Positions 1 through 11,930 of a stretch of 64,000 nucleotides of DNA are shown here, one piece after another. Location: NCBI GenBank assembly GCA_026260175.1, contig JAKCWW010000373.1, positions 33,186 to 97,185 of the forward strand. Direction: 5' to 3'. A program made the position numbers and the translations under genes. Source of the stretch: Reticulitermes lucifugus. Lineage: Eukaryota > Arthropoda > Insecta > Blattodea > Rhinotermitidae. Under the pieces are notes generated by a model that ran no database searches, was not told the DNA's origin, and saw only the letters and a list, made by a program, of their open reading frames with translations. The first letter of the stretch is position 1; every line of letters begins with the position of its first letter.

Positions 1-205
1 GTAGCACCTACACCATGATGTTTGGTGTAGCACTTTCTGTATTATGTGCGGTGTGTAGCACCTCCTGCATGATGTGCGGTGTGTAGCACCTGCATGATGT
101 GCAGCACCTCCTGCATGATGTGCGGTGTGCAGCACCTCCTGCATGATGTGCGGTGTGCAGCACCTCCTGTGTGATGTTCAGTATGTAGCATCTCGTGCCT
201 TAATA
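1..205. repeat. 28-bp minisatellite
   Basis: About six to seven imperfect copies of a 28-nt unit of the form gcagcacctcctgcatgatg + tgcggtgt. The first and last copies are the most diverged. The array may continue left of the window. Confidence 0.85.
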
Positions 206-1135
206 CAGTCTGACACTCATGCACCCTATCCACACTACATCCACGCGGAGCGCGTATTAAACTCGCTCTGACCGTCTGTACGCGGGAAGCAGCTGAACTG
301 CTGAACGGATTTTAATGAAATTTGATATTACAGTAGTTTACTAAAGTTGTGGAGCCATACCAGTTACGACTAAGATCGGGCACTGTGCATGAAGGCCTAC
401 GTGCGCTTATGTGGGCATCCCGAACGAATCTTGCTGAATATTTGCCATAGAAGGAATGCCACACACGAAAGTTCTAGAGAAAAGTGAAACACGTTTGGTA
501 CCCAGTAAAGGTTTTACTGAATCTTAAGGGTTTTGAGATAATTACATGAAAGAAACTGCCTCAACATTTCTTCACTTGTATATTCTAGATCAACAGTTGC
601 ATTCCGTTCACAACCGAAAATTGTTTTAATCCTCTTTTTGCTGACAATTAACCGAAACTTCCTCCCAACTCAGTTTTTACGTCTGTATGTATATAAATGT
701 GCATTTAATTAAGCTGTAATTGACCGCTCTGCTAGAGCCGTTAGTTAAAATTAAACTTTTCCTTTCGAGGTAAATAAGACTAGAAGAGCAGCAGAGCTGT
801 TACGTCACGCAAGCGTTAGTCTTGTTTACATATCTGGTAATTGTGACTTCAGCTTACTGCGGAACAAAACTGAAATTAATATATACAGACTTTTAACAGA
901 AGAGTTGGAGGACTGGCAGACTGACTTCGCACGTAATTGTCAACACCACAGGGCAGGTATAATGTCGGAATTATTTTGGGTGGTAACACCTTTCATCATA
1001 ATTACGATAAAATTTATATTCCATTTGTTTTGGACGTGTATTTAGTATGGGGAGGGGGGGGTAGAAAATTGAATAAGTCCTAATAAGAGGATATTCATAA
1101 CATACTGAGAGGAAAAGCTGTGTGATGGAAAGTGA
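206..1135. other. No recognisable feature
   Basis: Moderately AT-rich sequence without a convincing ORF or repeat. About 265-440 is weakly like the unclassified repeat at 8515, 9375 and 17347 (ctg..cggattttaatgaaattt), but too diverged to be sure. Confidence 0.4.
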
Positions 1136-1326
1136 TGCATTGTGAAACCTGCCTATAACGATACCGCAAGGGACCGAAATTTTTTTGTTGCAGGCAGGTT
1201 CTGTTTCATAGAGGTACTTGAAGTTTGGATCCTCGGTACTCCGATCCTCCGGACTGTAAATGTTTTCCGCTGAATACAGGTTTCTGTTATACCCAGGTTT
1301 CTTTTAAGTCAGGCCCCACTGTGTAT
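1136..1326 (+). mobile_element. Tigger/pogo-like MITE remnant
   Basis: The left end reads tgtgaaacctgcctataacg and the right end, reverse-complemented, reads cacagtggggcctgactta. An internal gcaggcaggttctgtttcat segment resembles non-autonomous Tigger elements of insects. No coding sequence. Confidence 0.5.
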
Positions 1327-1924
1327 ACCATTAGGAAGTATGGAATATGAGTTATTAGGAGAGGGGTTATTACGAATCCATGAAGCAGGTATTTGAAACA
1401 TTATTAAAGGAAGACGAATACACAGAATTCTGGAGTCCATGTACATAACTTCAAGACATCCAGCCCGTAAGCCACACTTTATCTCCAGGCAAGATGCGAA
1501 GTTTTTAATGTAATCCAGGTAGTACCGTGTGCGTAGTTTCCGTTGTACTGTAAGCGGTTAATGGAATTACCTCGTAGGTGGGTCAATATCCGAATGAAAT
1601 GCAGGGAAAAGTAAAGTCTGTAGGATGTCTGCACCGTTAGACAGGTGATGTTCGATTTGTAGTAAGTAAGGAGTTTCTTTTCCGCGCTTGCAAACTCTGC
1701 AAAATGTTTACATTTGTGTGTCACTACCGGAAATCAGCGTAAACAACGGAAATGTAAATCATGTTGATTTAGTTGACCGACTCGCTTTAAGAACCGGTTG
1801 TATTTTTTGGCTCAGCGAACAAAGGTTTTGAAAAGTGGTTCTTTAAACACACCAGATTTCTTGTGATGACATATTCTAGGCTCTAATCTCTGTCCTTGGC
1901 CCACCAAATTGTGTGTTACTTCAA

Positions 1925-2190
1925 ATTTTTCAGTTGGTTAATGGCTGGACGGTCCAGGGATCGAATCCCGGTGGGGCGAGATCTTCCACATCCGTATAGA
2001 TCGGCCCTAGGGCCCATCCAGCCTCCTGTACAATGGGTACCGGATGTCTTTCCCGGGGGTAAAACGGCCAGGGCGTGACGTTGACTACCACCCCGTTTAT
2101 CGCCGAGGTTAAAGAAAGAGTATTGCTATACCTCTACTCCCGTTGTGGTCCTTCATGGCCTGTTCTAGGGTGAACTTTACCTTTTACCAG
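1925..2190 (+). repeat. tRNA-derived SINE, family 1, head slightly truncated
   Basis: Contains a B-box-like ggatcgaatcccggtgggg, then the shared body (cgagat..., gggcccatccagcc, gggtaaaacggccagggcgt) and the tail ttcatggcctgttctagggt. The best full copy for comparison is 60431-60709. The A-box region is partly lost. Confidence 0.85.
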
Positions 2191-2215
2191 TAAAAATTTT
2201 GCGTGAACATTGAAT

Positions 2216-2242
2216 GATGATAATAATGATGATGATGATGAT
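2216..2242. repeat. (GAT)n microsatellite at the SINE tail
   Basis: Short gat/aat trinucleotide run just after the family-1 SINE, probably grown from its 3' tail. Confidence 0.7.
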
Positions 2243-2774
2243 AGGCTCTATTTATGCTAGGCTTGTGCGTAATTTTGCGTTGCCTTGCATCGTGTAATTC
2301 TTCGTTTCTGCCGTGTATGCTACAATTTATGTCAGTATAACGTTATGATATTTTAGGGACGATTAGGCCTCATATGTAATAAGGGACAGATAAAATACTA
2401 TTGTAAGTGACTATTCTGAAAAATCAGATCAGTGGGTCTGTGGAAAAAATAAGCATTAAAACCAGTACAATGTTATATGTAATTAATTAAGTCCATGAAA
2501 TGAAATGCTTATTGAGAAAATTATGATCGCTTGGCTTGTCAAGAAATTCCCTTTCATTCACGAAACTCTTAAGTTCATTACCATCTTCACAGATGAAAGT
2601 TGCGGATTCACTCATGAACGAGTTCAGTTTATTTGAACCGTCTTTTCGCATGCTTTGTCTTCCAAATGCCGAACGGATTCCGATATCCCTATTTAATTTG
2701 TCTTTATTTAAAGCTATAGACTGAATTTAATTTTAGTTCTTCAGGTCCTAGTATAAAAGAGGTAAAGCTATTTC

Positions 2775-3006
2775 ATTACAGGCCTGTACAGGCCCTTAGG
2801 ACTCCAGGAGGTTGAAGCTCCCAGAATAGGCACATGAAGGTTGTAAGGTTGTCAGCCCCACGCATCGGCCGCTTTTACCCCCCCCCAGGCGATATTCCTC
2901 CTACTCATTTCTGTTAGAGGCTGAGTAGACCCCAGGGCCATAGTGCGACTGAAAGGATTATGTCAATGAGAAATCCCAATGACACCATTGGGAATCGAAC
3001 CCGCAA
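2775..3006 (-). repeat. tRNA-derived SINE, family 2
   Basis: On the minus strand it carries ttcgattcccaatgg-like B-box sequence at its head (the plus strand shows gggaatcgaacccg at 2990-3003). The body is shared with 8035-8310 (gagtagctgggatgtc-like, gtagggctgacaacctt, gggagcttcaacctcctgg). It has a C-run at 2878-2887. Confidence 0.75.
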
Positions 3007-3043
3007 ATATATGTGTATCTGGATGCCATAGATACTTTGATGC

Positions 3044-3092
3044 GCCCCCTGAAGACGGCAACTTGATTGCCGAAACGTATGTAGAGGTTACA
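3044..3092 (+). ncRNA. Degraded hammerhead-like motif
   Basis: ctgaaga, then a stem ggcaa/ttgcc with loop cttga, then gaaac and gta. The outer stem is imperfect. It is a relative of the better preserved copies at 19425, 25503 and 55877 and is probably a Penelope-like remnant. Confidence 0.45.
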
Positions 3093-4076
3093 AATATATC
3101 TTACTTTGTTGATAATTCTTGTGCATTAGTTGGTTTAACTTAAACTTAAGTTCCTTTTAATGTTAAACTTTTTGCCAGTTAGAACAAAACACTCTCGAAG
3201 CACTGACAGACGATCCTGCAACGCAGTGACTTCATGGATGGTAAGTCTGAGCTAACAGGCGAAAGGTACCAATAATGAGATGAAATCGCGCGTAGTGCTA
3301 TTGTTGATAGAATCAGCAACGTTCATTTAGGCTGCATAATACACAAGCCTTCAGTTTGAACGCGTAACTTGTGGCCGACAGCTGTATTGATAATTAGGTT
3401 AGTTGTCCCTATTGTACTCTGCACTTTGCACACAAGACAATAGCTGGGCACACGATACAGCTTTTACTTCAAGAGCATCCAAGCGCCTCTCCAAGTGTCT
3501 TGTACTTGAGCAGCATCAGCCATTTGGATTGCAAGAGGATTGTCTGATAAGCAGGAAGGATATCCCAGATGCGCAGATCTGTACATGGATAACCACTGTA
3601 TTATCTTACGACGGACATCAGGTTCTGCAAGCCTGATACATGGAACAAATATTAATACTTGCAAGTATTTGAATACAAATTCCATCATGATATTTTTATA
3701 TCTAAGAAAGATTAAATAAAGGTAACAAGAAACTACGCAACTAAAGCTACGTGTTATTGATAGGATAGTAGAACCAAGGTTGCGATGGACTCAACTTCAA
3801 GCTTGCGTCCTTTGGTGGGGAAATATCTTCGTAAACGAACACCCAGAAGGAGGTGGTAAAGTAGTATTAACCAGTAGTATGGGAAAGCCAGTACGGCACA
3901 TGTCTTACAAAGGCATCAACATTCAAGGATATTGTTTCTAACCCACAACATGAACTGTGTGACGTGTTATGTTTAGTTTCTGTTACAATCTGATAGGAAG
4001 AAGATTGCTTTTTGGATCATCTGCCTACTCTTTTCAGTTTTATAAGAATGACATCCCTTTACGTTTTGTAAATAAT
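3093..4076. other. No recognisable feature
   Basis: Only short open frames that I do not recognise. A fine donor-like ATG|GTAAGT occurs at 3238-3246, but the frame upstream closes and does not resemble the RPUSD2 N terminus. Confidence 0.4.
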
Positions 4077-4084
4077 TATAGTTC

Positions 4085-4640
4085 TTTGATTGTGTTTTTA
4101 TTAGTCATTAGTTTTTTAGATGACTATAGTTGTGTTTGACAGTGTTCTTATTAGTAAGTAGTTCTATAGATAACTATAGTTGTGTTTGACAGTGTTCTTA
4201 TACAGTAGTTTTCTAGATAACTAGTTGTGTTTGACAGTGTTCTTATCAGTCAGTAGTTTTATAGATAACTATATTGTTTTTACAGTGTTCTTATGAGTCA
4301 ATAGTTTAATAGATAACTATAGTTGTGTTTGACACTAGTCTTATACAGCAGTTTTGTAGATAATTGTAGTTGTGTTTGACAGTGTTTTTAAGTCAGTAGT
4401 TTTATAGATAACTATAGTTGTGTTTGACAGTGTTTTTGTAAATCAGTAGTTTTATAGATTACTATAGTTGTGTTTGACAGTGTTTTTGTAAGTCAGCAGT
4501 TTTATAGATAACTATAGTTGTGTTTGACAGTGTTTTTGTAAATCAGTAGTTTTATAGATACCTATAGTTGTGTTTGACAGTGTTTTTGTAAGTCAGCAGT
4601 TTTATAGATACCTATAGTTGTGTTTGACATTGTCGTTTTT
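4085..4640. repeat. 50-bp minisatellite, about 11 units
   Basis: The unit is agttgtgtttgacagtgttt followed by ttgtaaatcagtagttttat and agataactat. Spacing is exactly 50 bp in the 3' half (actatagttg at 4461 and 4511). Units on the 5' side are more diverged and carry small indels, so the 3' side looks younger. Confidence 0.92.
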
Positions 4641-4789
4641 AGTCAGTATTTTTCAGGTTTATATCAATTTATTTGTTCTACATTTTTCGATACAATTTTG
4701 TGTGACAGATTCTATGAAAATGCTGGCACCTAAGCGGTGGCATGCAGTGAGGGAAAATTATTGAAACGGGTAGCCTGCTTTCTTTCCGT

Positions 4790-5270
4790 GTAAAACTTTT
4801 AGCTTATGACGTCATCATGGTATGTATGAGAGAGGCAGTGAATGTGTGTGCGTGTGTGTGTTTATGAACTTTAAATTCTCCAATCAGTTGACAAATTTTC
4901 ACAGAACTTGATATTAACTTTATGCCATTGGAAGTCACCCCAATACCGTATGTTTCTTCTAATTTTCTACAATTAGTAATACTAATATGGCTGACGGGCG
5001 AACTTGTGAGGCGAGAACGAGACCTGCGACACTTAGTTTGCGGTTTATGAAACTGTGTATGATAAATAATAGACCTTGCGGAGATATGCAACTTTTGTTT
5101 TGATGGTATTTTTGTAGAATATGAAGTAAAAAGTTGGTGGTCTCCGAAGATTTTGTTTAGCTTCCCATTTGATTGCACTATTTAAAGAAACATTGCAGCG
5201 AGGTGTGTGAGATTTGGCAAGAAGATAGATCATAAAACCTATAAACACACTGTGTGCCATATAAGTACTG
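4790..5270. repeat. Possible old interspersed repeat, unclassified
   Basis: Shares phrases such as 'aca(g)aacttgatattaac' and 'caaacttgtgaggcg(g)gag' with 19690-19970 (minus strand), 21770-22010 and 46110-46350. No coding sequence or clear ends. Confidence 0.35.
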
Positions 5271-6122
5271 TTAATAGTCAACAGTCACAAACATGGAGAC
5301 GAAGCGAACCTTTGTGTTTATATCCAACAAATTTAACTTATACAGAATCCGTATTTATGTGTAAGTAACGATTTCTTCACATAAATAAAATAAAAGAACA
5401 ACAATAATGATGCAAATACCTGTGATTAACTAGAATCTGTGAGGTAGGAAAGTAGACTGTATGAGTTATGCTGGGAACGCCCTGGATGTGATAAATCCAA
5501 GACAATTCTGGTTATTGTGTTTGAATGTAGCTAATACATGCCCGTGTGTAGCGAAGCGGCCTGAACCAGCTGCTCGTGTAAGTCTGAAGTTGTTCCATGT
5601 GGAAACTAGACGGTGATCTTGCAGGCGATACGAAGTTGTATCTGTTAGAAGTAGCAATGGGTGTTGAGTCGTGTCAGAAATAACATTATGAATATGTAGA
5701 TAAATTTGAGTTTAGAAATGTTTGTGAAGAACACTTCTGCAGTGAATCACGGCTAATGCAGACTTTAGGTTCTCGCGATGGTGTTGCTGAAAAGTCAGGT
5801 CTTCAGGGATGTTACGCTGTGTCGTTGGGTAAATAGTTGCCGACGTTTCGAAGGATCGTAGTGCGTTTCTTTCCAGGGTCAAGCAGTCCAAGAAGAAATA
5901 AAACCTCGATTGGCTAGTGGCGTCATTTCGGAGTCGAAATTAAGCGTCCCTGAGACCTGCTCTTTCTCCATCATTAGGGATCGATCATTCCCAGATTAAG
6001 GAGACAGAGCAAGTCCCCGAAACGATGGACTTTGGATCCGAATTGAAACCACTAATCACCCGAGATGACTTCGTCACTTGCCGAGTAAGATATCGTGGTC
6101 ATTGAACACAGGTGTCTCATCA

Positions 6123-6300
6123 TTATGCAGTCTGTGTTGCGACAGGTGCACAGCCTGCTTCAAAGCGCGTTCTCCACAGAGTGTGATCTAGTGCTTCCGC
6201 TTTCAAATTCCAGTATCTTCTCTTTTCCTGAAGGTCATCCAGTATCTGCTTACGTCTTCTTCCCCGTCTTACCTTCCCTACAGGTATCGGCTTTATAGCA
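6123..6300 (-). mobile_element. LINE 3' tail, family L-B
   Basis: Minus-strand translation gives RRGRRRKQILDDLQEKRRY, then WNLKAEALDHTLWRTRFEAG. This is the C-terminal tail of an insect non-LTR retrotransposon. The same tail recurs at 49006-49110 (RRGRRRKQLLDDLKEKRGY). Confidence 0.75.
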
Positions 6301-6429
6301 TTTATTAATTTCCATGAATCTGCTCTCTTCTGATTCGTCTTAGTTTTAAATAGGTATTCTAGTAGTGCAGTGTGCTGCATATCCAAGTTGCCTACACACG
6401 AGACGTTAAGATGAATCGTAAACGTCAAA

Positions 6430-7880
6430 GATTGAGAGACCGTTGTTCTCTAGAACAGCACACGTGATTAGTACGCTTAAATGTTCCATTACTTAGAGCG
6501 TTCAGTGATGAAATGCAGGCACATCCACCCACATTTGTATCCACAAATTTCTGCTCGTAGACAACGTGGCCTGTCATCCTGTTTTGTCCTGCGTGCTGTC
6601 ACCTGTCATTTCATGCATATTTAATAACTTCCTTTTCACCTGACATCGCTCATTGTGAATTTGTTACCGTTTATCTCCCTCTAATGGTTTCATGGCCTGC
6701 TTTTTAAGATGGAAAATTGGCAGCAATGTAAAAGACGTTTATTATGTTGTGTGAACTTCCCCACATTTACATATACTTGTATTCCATTCTGCTTTGAGTA
6801 ACGATAACTCCATGAAACTGTGGCGTAGCTGTTGCATAGATACAGTGTACCATAGAACAACAGCTATCTGTGTTCTGATTTTTTAGTTCAGAGAGTATGG
6901 AAAGTACCTAACTTTACGGGATAATGACTGTTCAAAATGGCGACTGCTGATGAGCCAGAAAATAACCTAGGAGTGGGTGGAAGGTGGACTAGTGTTTATG
7001 ATGAGCTTTCTAGGCGACCGTCGATTGTGATGCTTTGAGACTAACGAACATCGATCAGCGCATCCTGGACAACCTAAAAACTATAATTGATGAAAGTGCT
7101 TCGTATATTATCATCAGTCATAGAAAGAGGCCGTGCAGAATGGTTTAAGTCGCAGCTGAAATATTATATTAGCATATAATCAGGTGACTTTGGACCCTTG
7201 GACCGAATTTATTAAAAGTCAGCGATTACATCACCAAACTAAGGTATACCTGACTGATGTGTCGTCATCTCATCAAATTTTACTAAACTTCCAGTACTTT
7301 ATTCTCTTCTGATCTTCTCCACTGCGTTGTGATAGGGACTAGTTTTTTGTAACAAACTTGGCAGAGAAAGTGACCTTCGCTTTTATCTCAGCCGGTTTCC
7401 GAAACTTCGTACAACCTTCTGAACTTGTTAGTGGATAACGTCCAAAGAAAATAAATCCATGACGGTACTAAATCAATTTCAGAAACACATAATCACGGTA
7501 CTTGTTTACATTCGCTTAATACAAAGGCATAGACCGAACACTTCGTTTTGAGTCTGTTCCATAAAGTAGAACACTGAATCTGTATTTAGCGACCGGGAGA
7601 TCCTGAGGGAACTCGGGGATAGCTTGACACAAGGTAGCGGTCATCTGCCGGTGTTACAATAATTTTATCTACCCTGACTTCAGTGGTAATGAGCTACACA
7701 AAATCCAGGCTCCAGGATAGATGAGGATTTATGATTTATCATTATATCCTTACTTGCTTATAACGGTCGTTCAAACTTCACAATTCTGCGGCAGACAGCT
7801 AGCTGCTAAGGCACTCCAATGAAACCAAGGTCTCCTGTTGAAAGCAGGAATAATATAGTAGGTGAGGTCTCCGTTCGTTT
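6430..7880. other. No recognisable feature
   Basis: AT-rich sequence. I see no homologous ORF, RNA gene or repeat with clear ends. Confidence 0.4.
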
Positions 7881-7883
7881 GAG

Positions 7884-7932
7884 ATATGACCTCTAGACCT
7901 CTGAAGATGAAGGCTTCGAAACGTCTGGAGCC
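7884..7932 (+). ncRNA. Hammerhead-like motif, second type, partly decayed
   Basis: ctgaaga, then gaag/cttc stem, gaaac and gtctggag. The outer strands ctctagac and gtctggag pair over 8 bp with one G-U. Probably a Penelope-like remnant. Confidence 0.4.
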
Positions 7933-8034
7933 ATTTAGCCAGTGACACGGCTTCATAATCCAGAAGAACAGTTCTCGACCACACCGCATTAAAGCCTCAC
8001 GACTCACAATATAGTAAGTGTACAGGGAACTGCG

Positions 8035-8310
8035 GGGGTGCGCGGTGGTTGAGGCACTGCGCTACAAGCCGGAAGGTCGCGGTTTCGATTCCCGATCGGG
8101 TTCATTGGGTTTTTTCATTTACTTAATCCCTCCGGCCGCACTAAGGCCCTGAGGGAGACTCAGCATCAAACAGAGATGAGTAGCTGGGATGTCTCCTAGG
8201 GGTAAAGGCGGGCAGTGCGTAGGGCTGACAACCTTGCCACCTTATTGTGTCGATTGTGTAGAAATTCTGGGAGCCTCAACCTTCTTGACCCCTAAGGAAT
8301 AACTTTTCCT
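8035..8310 (+). repeat. tRNA-derived SINE, family 2
   Basis: The head has gcgcggtggttgaggcactg followed by a B-box-like ggtttcgattcccgat. The body matches 2775-3006 in reverse orientation. It ends in a ctt/ttcc-rich tail around 8300. Confidence 0.8.
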
Positions 8311-8514
8311 TTACGTTTGACCTTTTACAGGGACGGTTTATTATTAAGTTAAAATTACACATTAAAATAAAAAAAAGATGAATGCATTAATACCTAGGTG
8401 CGTGTGAGCAGTTAAATAAAAACAGTACACACAAAATGTTAACTGCATTGTTAAACTGCTGGGTAGTGATAAGTGATACACGCTTCTATCCCTCACACCT
8501 TTTTAATCGCGTTT

Positions 8515-8890
8515 GCAAGGTCTGTCCGTCCGCATGGAACAACTCGTCTCCCACTGCACGGATATTAGTGAAGCTTTTGTTAAAATCTGCCGGGAAATTC
8601 AACTTTGATTAAAATCGCACAAAAATATCAGACAGTTTAAATGAAGACCGAAGAATGTTTATGATAATATCTCGCTGAATTCTTCCTGGAAGGAGAAAAG
8701 TTGCTGATGAAATTTGTAGAGAAAATCCGAACCCACAATTCGTCTCAAATACTTTTTTTTTGTCGGAAATCTTGTCGTTTACGAGATAATTACGAAAAAT
8801 ACTAAAGAGCCAGATGGATCGTAGAAAATGTAACATACGAGTACTGTGGCGCAAAAAATGTGATTTGCATGCCGGGTAATCACAACAAAA
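8515..8890 (+). repeat. Unclassified ~560-bp repeat, copy 1 (partial)
   Basis: Aligns with 9375-9935 and 17347-17890: gcatggaacaactcg, a target-like cggat..ttt..tgaa, 'attaaaat(c/g)', 'gaaaaatactaaagagccaga', 'ttgcatgccgggtaa'. It lacks the 5' section of the other two copies. Confidence 0.7.
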
Positions 8891-9374
8891 GCACAGACAT
8901 GAGTCATAATATTTAATCTTAAGGTCTTGCTTTCGACTGGATGAAAATTTGAGATGAAGATGCATTTTGCATGGCGGATAATTAAGGCGAAAATACATGC
9001 AATCATAATATTTAATACATATTTCTCAATACTTGATTATAGTTACGTAATAATATGGCGCCTCATAGAGTACGTTGTAATTTCTTGTGGTGTGACGTAA
9101 TATCTATGACATAAACTTCGTGTTGTGAGATCACGTTTTTATGCAGTTACACACTTTGCCTTTCCGTTTACTACATGGTGTATAATTAAGGAAAATAAAG
9201 TATGCAATCAAAATATTTAATATTGAACCTTTTAAAGCCGAGCGGTAACGTTACGTACCACCAGGTTTAACATTCAAAAATTTTACATGGTTTTCACATT
9301 TCGTTATTTGTTTTGTACGGATCTTAGAACAAGCAGCGACTTTTACCTTATACATCACTAAGTGATTGGTTTTT

Positions 9375-9935
9375 AGACGTGTTCGCAACATTGCGAAAAG
9401 CGACTATGAGCTTCGTCATGTCTGTGTGTGTGTGTTTGTGTGTCTGTCTGTCTGTACGTCCGTCCATCCGTCCATCCACATGGAACAACACGGCTCCCAC
9501 TGGACGGATTTTCATGAAATTTTGTATTTATGTATTTTTCGAAAATCTGTCGATAAAATTCAAGTTTCATTAAAATCTGACAAGAATAACGGGTAGGCCT
9601 ACTTTACATGAAGACCTATGTACATTTATGATCAGATCTCTCTCAATTCTTCTTAGAATGAGAAATGATTCAAAGTTGTAGAGAAAATCATAACACGCAT
9701 TTTATGTTGTGCTTTTTTTTTTCGAAAATCGTACCGTTTATCAGATAATGTGGAAAAATATTGTACAGCCAGACAGGCCACAGATAACAATATGACGCAT
9801 GCGCATTGCATACTGGATAACTAAGGCTACAGACACAGACTCAAAATATGTAATACTTATTACATTTCTACGGCAACAATGGTTACGCGAACGCGCCTCA
9901 ATGTTACGTTATACGTACATTGCCTGTCTTGTTTA
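9375..9935 (+). repeat. Unclassified ~560-bp repeat, copy 2
   Basis: Starts near cgtgttcgcaacattgcgaa (itself partly palindromic: ttcgcaa/ttgcgaa), has a TGTC/TCCG-rich segment at 9418-9478, and ends near cgaacgcgcctcaatgttac. No protein is recognisable. It could be a non-autonomous DNA element, class unknown. Confidence 0.8.
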
Positions 9936-10568
9936 TAACCGACTTGGAGAGTGTTTACTTCGCGGTACGCACTGAGTCCTTATATAAAACAGATTACGTT
10001 TCGTCTTTAAAGAGCTAATGCTTACAACTAGGAGTGTGAAATTTTATATGTCCATAGATTATGAATATGCTATAAATTGTGCATGAGATATTTTGAAGTT
10101 AGAAATTACGGAAACTTCAGGTTATGTATGACCGCTAAATCTAACAAAAACAGAATTAATTTAGACGTATACACAATGAATTCTTCAAAGAAATGTAATA
10201 ACATTCAATAATGTATGTACACATTTATGAAAAACAGCAAAACTTTGACCCCAGGGGATAAAATGTCATGACCATCTGAGAAGAGAGAATAGATCAGGAC
10301 GCAAAGATTCTAACGCGCCTCAATGTTACGTTATGTGTACATGTCCTATTTTGTCTGCATATTATTTGTTTATCCCTCTGGTTATGGTCAACAAATATCA
10401 TATTATTCCTTTTGATTAAATTCATGCTAATGTTTACAGTTCAACTTCGTCTTTTTCAATGTGCCACTAGCTTCGCCCAATAGAGGTTTTCCTGTTTACT
10501 AGCCGTGATTCAATCCTAAGTTTTTGCCCTTTACATCCCAGGCCTTTCTGTAACAAACAAATATTTCA

Positions 10569-11075
10569 ATCCTACCTTTAATTTCACAGTATTACAACCG
10601 TGCATTTTGTTTGAATCAATAAAAAAACCGACGAAATGCACTATTATGACCAATAGCTTGACACACTAGATCCTGACAGGACAGGACAAACGCTCAACAA
10701 CATACAAGATATGAACATCNNNNNNNNNNNNNNNNNNNNNNNNNNNNNNNNNNNNNNNNNNNNNNNNNNNNNNNNNNNNNNNNNNNNNNNNNNNNNNNNN
10801 NNNNNNNNNNNNNNNNNNNNNNNNNNNNNNNNNNNNNNNNNNNNNNNNNNNNNNNNNNNNNNNNNNNNNNNNNNNNNNNNNNNNNNNNNNNNNNNNNNNN
10901 NNNNNNNNNNNNNNNNNNNNNNNNNNNNNNNNNNNNNNNNNNNNNNNNNNNNNNNNNNNNNNNNNNNNNNNNNNNNNNNNNNNNNNNNNNNNNNNNNNNN
11001 TAGGGAAACAGGCCAAAATAAAATTGGTCATAATAGTGCATTTCGTCGGTTTTTTTTATTGATCCTACCTTTAAT
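10569..11075. mobile_element. Inverted-arm insertion with 14-bp target duplication; gap inside
   Basis: Direct repeats atcctacctttaat lie at 10569-10582 and 11062-11075. Inside are inverted arms of about 39 nt, 10617-10655 and 11023-11062 (ccgacgaaatgcactattat and its complement). The middle holds the 281-nt gap 10720-11000. Same layout as 18973-19543 and 27060-27282. Penelope-like origin is inferred from those relatives. Confidence 0.7.
10720..11000. other. Assembly gap (281 N)
   Basis: Run of N inside the inverted-arm insertion. Open frames across it are artefacts. Confidence 1.
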
Positions 11076-11514
11076 GTTATTTATCCTCCATGCCATGCAC
11101 CAAGTCATGACGGTCATCGTGACGTCGTGACTTTGTCACTGCTCACACGCTGTTCTAACAAGAAGCGTCCGAAGAATGAAGGTGAATTGCCTCGCATAAT
11201 TCAGAACTCGTATTTAATACTTATGTTTTGGCCTTTTGGAGCTCCCCGAACTGTGAATATGTATTTCTTATGGTCAGAAGAACCAAATGTAATCCAATAC
11301 AAAAGTGGCCGTATCATGCAGGCAAACGGCTCTATCTTGAATACTCATGCTTCCTCAAATGGTCACGTCTTTCCTAACAGCTAGGAAGCTGAACGGGCGC
11401 ACATGTACTGCAGTATGCTGCAAAACAAATTTTAAAATAAATCTGAATACAATGTGTGATGTAAATGACCAAATCAGTCTGTAAAATAAATGAATATATG
11501 AAATAAATGAATAA

Positions 11515-11790
11515 CTGCATGGAGCAGAGTCCTTCCTGCTTAAGACATTCCCCGGATTTTATGTAACCCGAAGGTTCATTACGGCATTTACAAGAGTCCC
11601 CCATCTGTTTCTGTCCTGAGCCAGATCAATCCAGTCCATGCGCCCCCATCCCATTTCTTGAAGATCCGTTTTAATGTTATCCTACCATCTACGCCTAGAT
11701 GTTCCAAGCTGTCTCTTTCCCTCAGGGGTACTTTATGCACCCTTCCTGTCTCCCATACAAGTATGTGCCACATGTCAGGGTCACGACAGT
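11515..11790 (-). mobile_element. LINE 3' tail, family L-A
   Basis: The minus strand reads [20 protein letters not shown], then [18 protein letters not shown], followed by the 3' UTR (gtaatgaaccttcgggttac-like). This is the terminal segment of the same LINE family as 11931-12930. It ends with ctccatgcag, shared with other L-A tails. Confidence 0.75.
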
Positions 11791-11930
11791 GGCCAGGGAA
11801 TTAGCGAGGCAAACATTGGGTTTAGTGGGTGTACAGGCGGTTAGGTTGGACAAAGGAGGCACTGTAAGAGTAGAAGATTATACTTCTTTTTGTGCAAAGG
11901 GAAATAAATGAGTAAATGAAATAAAATGTC

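Noticed and set aside
3230-3250. Consensus donor gatg|gtaagt as the missing upstream RPUSD2 exon
   Set aside because: The phase would fit (first base of Gly), but the frame upstream has a stop nine codons before the nearest conserved-looking residues and does not resemble the RPUSD2 N terminus.
5755-5900. Possible further hammerhead-like copy (cttcgaaacgtcggc on the minus strand; similar at 37185-37270)
   Set aside because: GAAAC-like half is present, but the CTGANGA half and stems could not be shown convincingly.
9366-9596. Cys/Val-rich small frames
   Set aside because: They lie in the TGTC/TCCG-rich part of an interspersed repeat that recurs at 17347-17890.
10666-11130. Open frames of 115-139 codons
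   Set aside because: They consist almost wholly of the N gap.
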